In this document: one piece after another, positions 46,076 to 55,095 of the stretch
How positions within the stretch are numbered: the first letter of the stretch is position 1
Layout: the number at the start of each line of letters is the position of its first letter
Assembly (NCBI GenBank): GCA_001898255.1
Contig: MKTK01000008.1
Span: forward strand, 82,809 to 146,808
Length of the DNA stretch: 64,000 bases
Origin: Chryseobacterium sp. 39-10
GTDB lineage: Bacteria; Bacteroidota; Bacteroidia; Flavobacteriales; Weeksellaceae
Reading direction: 5' to 3'
Notes under the pieces: model-generated
What the model was told of the DNA's origin: nothing
The model's database searches: none
Seen by the model: only the letters and a program-made list of their open reading frames with translations
Made by a program: the position numbers and the translations under genes

Positions 46076-46083
46076 TATCTTTG
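46076..46083 (+). promoter_or_regulatory. Plus-strand -7 element with no established gene
   Basis: TATCTTTG matches TAnnTTTG exactly and points toward the short frame at 46152 and the LytTR gene at 46331. A -33 TTG is not obvious. Confidence 0.4.
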
Positions 46084-46151
46084 TGTAATTTGCATTCCAT
46101 TAAGCATGACGATTAAACGGCGATATCCTTAAAAAAATAGATCTGCAGACC

Positions 46152-46265
46152 ATGAAAACAACCTCACGATTAAATATTGTAGAAATAAAGGAATTCGAGT
46201 TATTGAGAACAAAGAAAAGGCAGTCATTTGAATTTGGAATGGCAAAGAAGATTAACAATCAATAA
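46152..46265 (+). CDS. Possible 37-residue small protein
   Basis: The frame MKTTSRLNIVEIKEFELL...MAKKINNQ runs from ATG to TAA in the otherwise gene-free stretch 45994-46330. It is downstream of a good -7 element and charged like a real helix. I do not recognise it; chance or a gene remnant is just as possible. Confidence 0.25.
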   Translation: MKTTSRLNIVEIKEFELLRTKKRQSFEFGMAKKINNQ

Positions 46266-46330
46266 CTAAACCTTTTCCTATTTTTTACGGTAAACAATGT
46301 CATTTTAACGATTTTAATACCCTGTACATC

Positions 46331-47176
46331 ATGACGATTCAACCCACCTATCTAACATTTCGCAGCAAGCGCAAAATGCATCTCTGGATCATTACTGGCA
46401 CGTTCGCATTTCTATGTACCAATATGGTATTGGATTTTTGGGTGACGGTGTTTCAAAAAAGTTCGTTCTTTATCTCGGAATCTTTATTATTCAGCACTTA
46501 CTGGTTGTTGTTTTTACCCATGATGGCTTTGTTTATAAAAGCAATGACACTCACTCGCAAAAACACACAAAAGTTTTTCCTCGGTTGTGCTGCAAGCGTG
46601 ATTCAGCTTTTCTCTTATGGCGCATGGATATGGTTGGTTTCGAAAACCTTTTATGTGCATACCTTCGATTATTGGCAGACTTTCCATTTTGGTTTGTCGG
46701 CCTATTTCATTAAAACCATCATTATTTACAGCTTCTTAGCATTGGGTTTATCATTCTATTATAAAAGACATCAAACGCCTTCCAGTCGCAATAAAGCAGA
46801 GGAAAACTTAGAAAACAAACATTTAATTCGGTCGATTCTGGTGGCAGATCGACATCATCGAAAAGTGTTGCTACAAACGACCGACATTTTCTATTGCGCG
46901 GCCAACTCGCCCTACATAGAAATTTATCATTCGTCTAAAAAATATCTGCATACAGACACCCTAAAATCTCTAGAAACAAAACTGGATCAGCAACAGTTTG
47001 TTCGCATTCATAAATCACATATTGTCAACATGGCGAAAATTTCTTCAATGCAGTCACGACAAAATGGAGACTACGACATTTCGCTTTCGGACGGCACGCT
47101 CTTAAGACTAAGCCGTCATTATGCCAAAAATTTCAGGGTGTTATTTGAACGGCATACTCAGCATACCACGCTGTAA
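46331..47176 (+). CDS. Membrane-bound LytTR-type transcription regulator
   Basis: 281 residues. Four hydrophobic helices fill residues 18-155, followed by a linker and a LytTR DNA-binding domain (about 175-275): ILVADRHHRKVLLQTTDIFYCAANSPY (first part), TLKSLETKLDQQQFVRIHKSHIVN and GDYDISLSDGTLLRLSR. No receiver or kinase domain is present, so it looks like a one-component regulator tied to the membrane. The dioxygenase-like lipoprotein gene follows 70 bases downstream and may be a target or partner. Confidence 0.88.
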   Translation: MTIQPTYLTFRSKRKMHLWIITGTFAFLCTNMVLDFWVTVFQKSSFFISESLLFSTYWLLFLPMMALFIKAMTLTRKNTQKFFLGCAASVIQLFSYGAWIWLVSKTFYVHTFDYWQTFHFGLSAYFIKTIIIYSFLALGLSFYYKRHQTPSSRNKAEENLENKHLIRSILVADRHHRKVLLQTTDIFYCAANSPYIEIYHSSKKYLHTDTLKSLETKLDQQQFVRIHKSHIVNMAKISSMQSRQNGDYDISLSDGTLLRLSRHYAKNFRVLFERHTQHTTL

Positions 47177-47246
47177 ACTCGTCTTGCGCTATTTCATTTG
47201 CTCTGCGCTCATTTGTTCTGTCATCTTTGCAAAAAATTACTGAACA

Positions 47247-48446
47247 ATGAAAAAATTAGTCTTATGCAACATCCTGATTGCATTATGGTTACTAGCCAAC
47301 TGCAACGGACAAACCAATGAAAAAACACAGACGAACAAAACCAAAGTTGTAGGTGGCGGCTGTGATGGATGTGAGCTGATGTATGTAGGCATTCCCAAAC
47401 AAATCCCGTCTGTTGTGACCAGTCCCGGATGGAACGAAAAAGGACAGAAGCTGATTCTAACGGGTAACGTTTTTCAGTTAGACGGCAAAACGCCTGCTGC
47501 GGATGTCATTATCTATTATTGGCAAACAGATAACAACGGTTACTATTCTCCATCACCAGCAATGGACGAAAGAGCAAAACGACACGGACATATCCGTGGC
47601 TGGGTAAAAACCGACAAAAACGGGTATTACATGATCAAAACGATTCGTCCGGCGCCTTATCCGAAAGAAACAATGCCGGCACACATTCATTTATCCATCA
47701 AAGAGCCCGATGTTGCAAATGAATACTACAGCGACGAAATTAATTTTGATGACGACCCCTTGCTGATCCCTCATTTCAAAAGATACCCGCAGGAAAATCG
47801 GGGCGGTAGCGGTGTGGTAAGAGTCGTATTAAAAGACAACATGCAGATTGCTGAACACCCAATTGTTCTGGGATTAAACATTCCGAATTATCCGAAGGAG
47901 ATGAACTCAAAAATAAAATCAGGATTGCACATTGGTGAAGATCAACCTTCTTTTGCACCCACGCATGCTTTTGGACCGGACGAAGGAACAACAACATGCC
48001 CTGTTTGCAAATACGGGCGTTACCATGGGATTTTGTATTTTGTAGGAAGGAAATCCATCAATGAAGACGTAGAAAAATGGTGTAGATTTTTGGAAAAACA
48101 GGGCACGCTAAGAAAAAAAGAACTGAAAGTCTATTTAATTGTTGAAAGCAACAACGCCAATGATCACCAAAAAACTCAAAACCAATTAAAAAAATTGGGG
48201 ATTGAAATGGGAATTGTGAATACCGCTTTAACCTTTGTCCCGTCTTATTCTGATCGGATTTCCGACGCATATCTCAACAAAATTAATCCTGATGTTGAAA
48301 ACACTTTTATCATCTACAAACACAGGAAAATTGTGGATAAGTACATTAATTTAAAACCAACCGACGACAACTTTGAAAAGATTATACAATCATTAAAAAG
48401 TACAAAAGGCCCCTACTTTCACTTGCCTGAACCCAGCCATGACTAA
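47247..48446 (+). CDS. Intradiol-dioxygenase-like lipoprotein with C-terminal CxxC domain
   Basis: 399 residues. A lipoprotein signal ends LLANC with lipidated Cys19. A CDGCEL motif (39-44) precedes an intradiol dioxygenase domain (about 65-200). The iron ligands are all present in YYWQTDNNGYYSP (Tyr100), GWVKTDKNGYYMIKTIRP (Tyr127/128) and MPAHIHLSI (His146 and His148). Residues about 240-395 are an extra domain with TTCPVCKYGRYHGILYFVGR, a CxxC (251-254), then a helix and strand pattern that looks thioredoxin-like. The aromatic substrate is unknown. The placement outside the cytoplasmic membrane is inferred from the lipobox. Confidence 0.82.
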   Translation: MKKLVLCNILIALWLLANCNGQTNEKTQTNKTKVVGGGCDGCELMYVGIPKQIPSVVTSPGWNEKGQKLILTGNVFQLDGKTPAADVIIYYWQTDNNGYYSPSPAMDERAKRHGHIRGWVKTDKNGYYMIKTIRPAPYPKETMPAHIHLSIKEPDVANEYYSDEINFDDDPLLIPHFKRYPQENRGGSGVVRVVLKDNMQIAEHPIVLGLNIPNYPKEMNSKIKSGLHIGEDQPSFAPTHAFGPDEGTTTCPVCKYGRYHGILYFVGRKSINEDVEKWCRFLEKQGTLRKKELKVYLIVESNNANDHQKTQNQLKKLGIEMGIVNTALTFVPSYSDRISDAYLNKINPDVENTFIIYKHRKIVDKYINLKPTDDNFEKIIQSLKSTKGPYFHLPEPSHD

Positions 48447-48584
48447 AAATAACGCTAAGCATTTATTGAGCAATCAGAATTATGATAGAGAAGGTTAATG
48501 ACGAGGATAAGAAATATGGAACTTATGGTCACTACTCTTCAGAACAAAGCCAATTTTCGCCGCCATAACTTTAGTCCATCTTGA

Positions 48585-48616
48585 AAAAACCGCCTCAGCG
48601 GTGAGACGGTTTCTTA
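48585..48616. terminator. Terminator at the end of the RND efflux operon, possibly bidirectional
   Basis: AAACCG...CTCA and TGAG...CGGTTT form a stem with one bulged mismatch around GCGG. On the minus strand it is followed by a T6 run. The plus-strand side has a weaker T run. Confidence 0.75.
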
Positions 48617-48646
48617 TTTTTATCGCGAAAAAAGACAATATCGCTA

Positions 48647-50092
48647 TTACTTCCAACCGCCGCCGAGACTTTTGTAGATATCGACAACAGTAGAAAGTTG
48701 CTTTTCTTTGGCATCAATGAGTTCCATTTTCGCATCCAAAGCATCACGCTGGTTCATCAGCACCTCCAAATAATCGGCTCTTGAATTGCGAAACAATTGG
48801 TTGGCAATATCAATCGCCTGATCCAAGGATTGCGATTCCTGATGCTTCAGCTGATAATATTGATCCATATTTTTGACCTTAGACATCAGGTTGGCTACTT
48901 CTAAATAGGCATTTATCACTGTTTTATCGTATTCATAAAGGGCTTGCAACTGTCGCGCATCTGCCGTTTGAAAATTGGCTTTTATTGCACTTTTATTGAT
49001 GAGTGGCCCTGCCAATTCACCCGCTAAACCAAAGGCAACAGATTCAGGCATTTTCACCAAGTAAGACGGTTTAAAAGCATTTAACCCCAACGATGCAGAG
49101 ATCGCCAAGCTCGGATAAAACTCTTTTCGTGCTGCTTCCACATCTAATTTGGCAGCTTTTAGTTCTAATTCTGCCTGCTTAATATCGGGTCTGTTGGCCA
49201 AAAGTTCCGCGGGAAGTCCTGTGAAAACTGTTTGCGGGATTGTGCTCATCATGCCTTCGCTACTGCGCACAATCGGCTGAGGATAGCGACCCAGAAGCGC
49301 ATTAATCTCATTTTCCTTTTCGGTGATCTGCTGCAGAATATCGTATTCTGTCGCTTTCGACTTAGCGAGTTCCGCTTCAAATTTTTTCACCGCCAATTCC
49401 GTGGCCGCCATGGCTTGTTTCTGAACTTTGGCGATTTCGAGTGCTTTCTTCTGAAGATCGATGTATTGATGAATAATCTGCAACTGGTTGTCTAACGAAA
49501 GAAGTTCATAATAATGATCTGCCACCTCAGCAATTAAAGTAGAGAGTACAAAATTTTTCCCTTCCACCGTTGATAGATAGTGGGCAATAGACGATTCCTT
49601 CTCGGTGCGAAGTTTTTTCCAAATATCAACCTCCCAATCTGCTACTAAACCACCTTCGAAATTACCGAGTGGTTCAGGCATTTCTTTGCCGGGTTCAATT
49701 TCTGTAGTGGCATTGCCGGCACCTTCACTGGTATATCGTCCCGCCTTATCCACGCCTGCACCTACTTTGGCTGCTACAGTGGGTTTCAATCGACCTTTGG
49801 TGTACAATACATTGCTTTTGGCAATCTCGATATTCTGAAGTGCAATCAGCAGTTCCTGATTATTCTTGAGAGCAGTATCAATCAAAGTAACCAAATTCGG
49901 GTCGGTAAAGAAATTTCTCCACGGAACCGTTCCCGAATTGGTCGAATTTTCTGCGGTTTTCTCGTTAAAAGATTCCGGAATGGTTTCTTTGGTTTTATCC
50001 TGAATTACAGTAGCCATCGGTGCTTTGCAACCTATCAGAAACAAAGATATTGCGGCTACGGAGAGTGTTTGTTTAATCTTCAAATTTTCCAT
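48647..50092 (-). CDS. RND efflux outer-membrane channel (OprM/CusC-like lipoprotein)
   Basis: 481 residues from the second of two adjacent ATGs. A lipoprotein signal ends LFLIGC. Two TolC-like repeats follow: LVTLIDTALKNNQELLIAL opens the first and LLANRPDIKQAELELKAAK the second, with the VEAARKEFYPSL segment typical of the NodT/OprM group. It is the outer-membrane duct of a tripartite pump. Its start lies inside the end of the permease gene (23 bases of overlap), and the frame is intact although both partner genes upstream are broken. Confidence 0.93.
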   Translation of the reverse strand: MENLKIKQTLSVAAISLFLIGCKAPMATVIQDKTKETIPESFNEKTAENSTNSGTVPWRNFFTDPNLVTLIDTALKNNQELLIALQNIEIAKSNVLYTKGRLKPTVAAKVGAGVDKAGRYTSEGAGNATTEIEPGKEMPEPLGNFEGGLVADWEVDIWKKLRTEKESSIAHYLSTVEGKNFVLSTLIAEVADHYYELLSLDNQLQIIHQYIDLQKKALEIAKVQKQAMAATELAVKKFEAELAKSKATEYDILQQITEKENEINALLGRYPQPIVRSSEGMMSTIPQTVFTGLPAELLANRPDIKQAELELKAAKLDVEAARKEFYPSLAISASLGLNAFKPSYLVKMPESVAFGLAGELAGPLINKSAIKANFQTADARQLQALYEYDKTVINAYLEVANLMSKVKNMDQYYQLKHQESQSLDQAIDIANQLFRNSRADYLEVLMNQRDALDAKMELIDAKEKQLSTVVDIYKSLGGGWK

Positions 50093-53000
50093 CATGTTGG
50101 TAAGGTTCAGTTTGTTCGGTTAATGGATATTCTTCTTCATAATGAGCCAATCTGTTTTTAGCAGCAAAAGTGGCAAAAACATAATAAAGACCAGGGATAA
50201 TGAACAGGCCGAAAACAGTTCCGATCAGCATCCCGCCAGATGCGGCTGTACCGATAGTTCGGTTACCGATGGCGCCTGGCCCTGTTGCGAATACCAATGG
50301 CAATAAACCAGCAATAAAAGCAAAAGATGTCATTAAGATAGGTCGAAAACGAGCAAAAGCTCCCTCCACCGCCGACTCGGAGATTGTTGTTCCCGCGGCA
50401 TTTTTCTGTACGGCAAATTCTACAATCAGCACGGCATTTTTCCCCAGTAATCCAATCAACATCACCATGGCAACTTGTGCATAGATATTGTTTTCAAGGC
50501 CAAAAAGTTGCAGGCAAAGGAATGCACCAAAAATACCGGTAGGAAGTGATAAGATCACCGGCAATGGCAAGATGAAACTTTCATACTGAGCAGAAAGAAT
50601 AAGATAAACAAACCCTAAACAAATAAGGAAAATATAAATAGCTTCATTACCACGAGAAACCTCATCTTTGGAAATCCCCGCCCAGTCGATACCAAAACCT
50701 CTTGGGAGTGTTTTGTCGGCCACTTCTTGAATGGCTTTAATGGCTTCCCCACTGCTGTAGCCCGGTGCCGGAGTTCCACTTACCTCGGCAGCATTATACA
50801 TATTGTGCCGTGTAATTTCTGATAGCCCATACACCTTTTCAAGCGTCATGAAAGCAGAATAAGGCACCATCTGATCTTTATCGTTTTTCACATACAGTTT
50901 CAGCAGATCTTCTGGCAACGCGCGATACTGCGGCCCTGCCTGAACAATAACCTTATAAGGTCTGTCGAAACGGATAAAGCTGGTTTCATAGTCTGAACCT
51001 ATTAAGGTCGAAAGATTATCCATCGCTTTGGATATACTTACTCCTTTTTGTTCGGCTAAATCATTATCAATTTTTAGCATATACTGAGGGAAACTGGCAG
51101 AATAAAAAGTGAAAGCTGAACCCAATTCAGGCCTTTTCCGGAGTTCGCGCACAAAGTCGGTACTTACTTGCTCCATTTTCTTGTAATCGCCACTTCCTGC
51201 TTTATCGAGTAACCTCAATTCAAAACCGCCGGCAGCACCATAACCTGGAATAGATGGCGGCTGAAAAAATTCAATATTGGCGCCAGGGATTTCTTTGGCT
51301 TTTTGCTCCAGCTGCTCAATAATTTCTGCAGCAGATTCTTTGCGGTCTTTCCAATCTTTGAGGTTAATGAGACATGTTCCGGAGTTGGAACCTGTTCCTT
51401 CTGTTAAGATTTCGTAACCGGCAAGGGACGAAACCGATTGCACGCCATCAATTTTCTCACATACCTTTTGCAGCTGCAGCGCCGTTTGATTGGTTCGTTC
51501 TAATGTGGAGCCGGGCGGTGTTTGGATGATGGCATAAATCATTCCTTGATCTTCAGCTGGGATAAATCCAGACGGTAATTTATTGCTTAACAAATAGGTA
51601 AAACCGCAAAAAATCAACAGCAAAGAAAAGGTAATCACCTTTCTGGTAACGGTTTTATTCAAGTAATTCTTATATTTTCCGGCACCTATATTAAATAAAT
51701 TATTGAAGGTTCCCAAGAATTTTTCAACTGGTGTTTCTTTTTTTGCTTTACCATGTTTGCTCTTCAAAATTAATGCACAAAGTGCAGGAGTGAGCGTTAG
51801 TGCGACAATACCCGAAAGCATAATTGCCGAAGCCATGGTAATGGAAAACTGACGATAAAATATACCCACGGGTCCACTCATAAATGCTACCGGAATAAAA
51901 ACGGAAGCCATTACCAATGTGATTGCAATGATGGCTCCGCTGATTTCGTGCATGGCTTCTTCCGTTGCCTTAAGCGGTGAGAGATGCTTTTCTTCCATTT
52001 TCGCATGCACGGCCTCGATGACGACAATGGCATCATCGACCACTACTCCAATGGCCATTACCAAAGCAAACAGCGAAATCATGTTGAGCGTAATGCCGAA
52101 CGCCGACATAATGGCAAAAGTACCAACAAGAGATACCGGAACTGCAATGGTCGGAATTAACGTTGAACGCCAGTCGCCCAAAAATAGAAATACAACAATC
52201 CCCACCAAAATAAAGGCCTCGAAAAGGGTGTGTACCACTTTCTCAATGGAAGCATCCAAAAATCGAGAAACATCGTAGCTCAGCTCATAATGCATTCCTT
52301 TCGGAAAGTTTGTTTTCTGAAGCGTTTCCATCAGGGTTTTCACATTTTTAATGACCTCGCTGGCGTTGGAGCCATAGGATTGTTTTACGGTGATGGCCGC
52401 AGAAGGTTTACCATTCAGCGTCGAGTAAATATCGTACATGGAACTGCCAAACTCAATATCGGCTACATCTTTTAAACGGATAAATTCGCCATCAGGTTTA
52501 GATTTAAGAATGATATTTCCGTATTGTGCCTCTGTGCTGTATCGGCCTGGATACTTCAAAATATATTCGAAGGATTGAGAGCGCTTGCCGGAACTTTCCC
52601 CGGTTTTCCCAGGAGACGCCTCGATACTTTGCTCATCTAATGCCTGCATCACCTCATCAGCAGAAATATTGTAGCTGGTTAACCGATCGGGTTTCAGCCA
52701 AACTCTCATCGCATATTCGCGGGTTCCCAAAATATCAACGTTACCCACACCAGAAATTCTTTTTAATTCGGACAGCACGTTGATATCGGCATAATTGAAA
52801 AGAAACTTCTGATTGGCTTTCGGGTCGTCGCTATACAAGTTGATGTACATCAACATATTCGGTTCTTCACGCGTAATCTTCACCCCTTCACGCACCACCA
52901 GTGGAGGCAGTTTGTTGATGGCAGAAGAAATATGGTTTTAAACGTTTACTGCGGCAACATTAGGATCGGTTCCCAAATCGAACACTACCTGAATGGACGC

Positions 53001-53261
53001 TTCACCATCATTACCTGCATCAGAAGACATATACTTCATCCCCGGAACACCATTAATAGCTCTTTCCAGCGGTATAACAACTGATTTGATGAGCAATTCG
53101 TTGTTGGCTCCCGGATATTCAGCCGTGATATTTACCTTTGGGGGCGAAATAGACGGAAACTGGGTAATGGGAAGTTTCAACATCGATAAAATCCCAAGAA
53201 AAACAATGATCAGCGAGATCACGATAGACAGCACAGGTCTGCGTATAAATCTTTTAAACAT
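50073..53261 (-). pseudogene. RND efflux permease (HAE1/AcrB type) with an in-frame stop codon
   Basis: Together the two parts would encode about 1,060 residues, the normal size. The N terminus MFKRFIRRPVLSIVISLI and the remainder beginning near VVREGVKITREEPNM are in the same frame, separated only by TAA at 52938-52940. Relatives have VNVQNRVSSAINKLPP where this reads VNV-stop-NHISSAINKLPP, so one CAA-to-TAA change explains the break. The rest, including the proton-relay Asp pair in VMAIGVVVDDAIVVIEA, looks intact. Restart at a GTG or ATG after the stop would lack the first transmembrane helix. I treat it as a pseudogene, but stop readthrough or a sequencing error is possible. Confidence 0.88.
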
Positions 53262-53287
53262 GAGTCAGATTCTTTTTAAATTTGAAA

Positions 53288-54369
53288 TTAATCAGCATTC
53301 AGTTTTAAAGACTTCATCACTTGCTGTGGATCCTGATACTTCAATTGTACTTTTTGTCCGTCTTTTACCTTCTGAACTCCTTCTATCAGGAATTTTTCAC
53401 CTGGCTTCAGACCTTCAGAAACAATGTAGATATCAGGTAGCTCGTAAGCAATTTTAATGTTTCGGGATTTTAAGTTTCCGTTTTTATCAACCACAAAAAC
53501 ATAGGTCTGATCCTGAATTTCATAAGTGGCTTTCTGAGGAATAATGAGCGCATTCTTAACCGGAACATTCATCCGGATTTTTCCGGTTTCACCATTCCTC
53601 AAAAGCTTTTGAGGATTAGGAAACTTCGCACGAAAAGCAATATTTCCGGTTTCATTATCGAACTCGCCTTCGATGGTTTGAACAATTCCCTGTTGCGGAA
53701 AAACATCACCATTGGCCATCACCAAATCTACATGCTGATCGCCTCTTTCTGCAATGTGCGTTTGGTAATCCAGATATTCAGGTTCCGAAACATTAAAGTA
53801 GGTGTATATTTGGTCATTATAAGAAAGTGTGGTGAGCAAGTCGCCCTCATCTACTAAGCTTCCCAATTTAAGTGGAAGGCGGTTGATGATTCCTGAAAAA
53901 GGAGCACGAACATTGGTGAAGGAAAGGTGAATTTGTGCTAAACGTGCTTCAGCATTTGCTGCGTCTAATTTTGCTTTGGCCATTGCTCTTTCATTTTTCG
54001 AAACAATGTTGTTGCTGGCTAAAGTGGATGCATTTTGAAGTTCAATTTTGGCCTGCTCCACTTCCGCAGCGGCTTTCATATATTCTGCCTGATAAATTTG
54101 TGGCATAATCTGGAAAAGCGTTTGTCCGGCACGCACATATTGGCCTTCATCAACGAAAATCTTCTCCAAAAAACCTTTCTCCTGAGCACGAATTTCAATA
54201 TTTTTTACCGATTGAATTTGGGCACATATTCTTTGTTAACGATGGTATCTTTCTGCAGAGCGGTGGTTGCGGGAAATACAGTTTTTTCCTCTTTTTCCTG
54301 CTCTTTCTTCGTACAGTTTGTCAATAATAGCAGTAAACCGGTTGCAGCGATTGCAGCGATTTTTTTCAT
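53288..54369 (-). pseudogene. RND membrane fusion protein (AcrA type) with a frameshift
   Basis: The ATG at 54369 starts a lipoprotein signal (LLLLLTNC) and the frame continues to NKEYVPKFNR-stop at 54205. The following stretch in another frame reads AQIQSVKNIEIRAQEKGFL, which joins exactly after NKEYV at about 54222-54224. Loss of one base (a G in a GTGGCC-like run now GTGCCC) explains it. From there the protein is normal: VDEGQYVRAGQTLF, a coiled-coil hairpin and the barrel domain SFTNVRAPFSGIINRLPL. The adaptor would be truncated at about 55 residues. Confidence 0.88.
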
Positions 54370-54426
54370 AATATTTGAATTTAAAATAATAATCTTAAGT
54401 TGATCCGGATTATAGATTCCGTAAAG

Positions 54427-54445
54427 GTTGCATTGGTTTTGCAAC
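54427..54445 (-). promoter_or_regulatory. Inverted repeat in the upstream region of the RND operon
   Basis: GTTGC and GCAAC are 9 bases apart, about 60 bases before the adaptor start. A minus-strand TATTTTTG lies next to it at 54468-54475. It could be an operator, but no regulator gene is adjacent and the arms are short. Confidence 0.25.
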
Positions 54446-54504
54446 ATTTATGCATCTTTACCATTGACAAAAATAATAAAGAAACACTAACAAGAGTATT
54501 TTTT

Positions 54505-54891
54505 TTAAATTCGGAGTATACGAATAAGCAGAAATTTTTTAACGGTTACTGCAAACGGTGAAAGCAGTATTCTGTTCGATTCTTCGCTTGTACTCAGTAT
54601 CGTTTGTAGAAAGGCAGCAAACATAACTACCGGTGAAAAAACAATAGCACTTTGCGAAAGGTTAACCGGTGATGGTTCATCTTCTTCAACATCCGAAGAA
54701 TAAACCACTTCCGTAAGAAAGTTATCAATAGTCTTTACAAATCCTGCAGCAGGATGATGATGTTTATGATGAGAATGCGGAGCAAAAGGAACTTTTGCAT
54801 GGGCAGGTGTATTGGCTAAAACCATTTTGTTTCCTCCAATAAAAAAGAGAAAAACCACCAAAAGCATGTAAACAATTCCTTGTTTTTTCAT
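54505..54891 (-). CDS. Small exported protein with histidine-rich segment
   Basis: 128 residues from the ATG at 54891 (upstream ATG at 54903 also possible). A hydrophobic N-terminal helix ending near VLANTPAHA is followed by a cluster with eight His in HSHHKHHHP and its flanks, an acidic stretch SSDVEEDEPSP and a second hydrophobic helix (VVMFAAFLQTIL). The histidines could bind Ni, Zn, Cu or Co. It is just upstream of the broken RND genes on the same strand, so it may have been part of a metal or drug export operon. No family is recognised. Confidence 0.6.
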   Translation of the reverse strand: MKKQGIVYMLLVVFLFFIGGNKMVLANTPAHAKVPFAPHSHHKHHHPAAGFVKTIDNFLTEVVYSSDVEEDEPSPVNLSQSAIVFSPVVMFAAFLQTILSTSEESNRILLSPFAVTVKKFLLIRILRI

Positions 54892-55095
54892 AATAAGCCG
54901 CAAAAGTACACCGTAAAATTGGTCTGATGAAACATAAGCAATGCCAAAACTAAAACTTTAACAAAACTTTAATGTTCCTGACAAAAACAAAGTGCTAATC
55001 AGCCCATAAAACGCAACCCATATCAGGATTGACGACGGTAAAAAAACAAGTGAATAATTACCGTAGCGTTACATTTAACGATATAAAGCATTTGT

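Noticed and set aside
48480-48575. 28-codon frame after the dioxygenase gene starting MIEKVNDEDKKYG
   Set aside because: Too short, next to a terminator and without promoter or recognisable pattern.
55033-55065. Inverted repeat ACGGTAA / TTACCGT downstream of emrB
   Set aside because: The loop is AT-rich, and no T run follows the stem on the minus strand, so it is not a convincing terminator.
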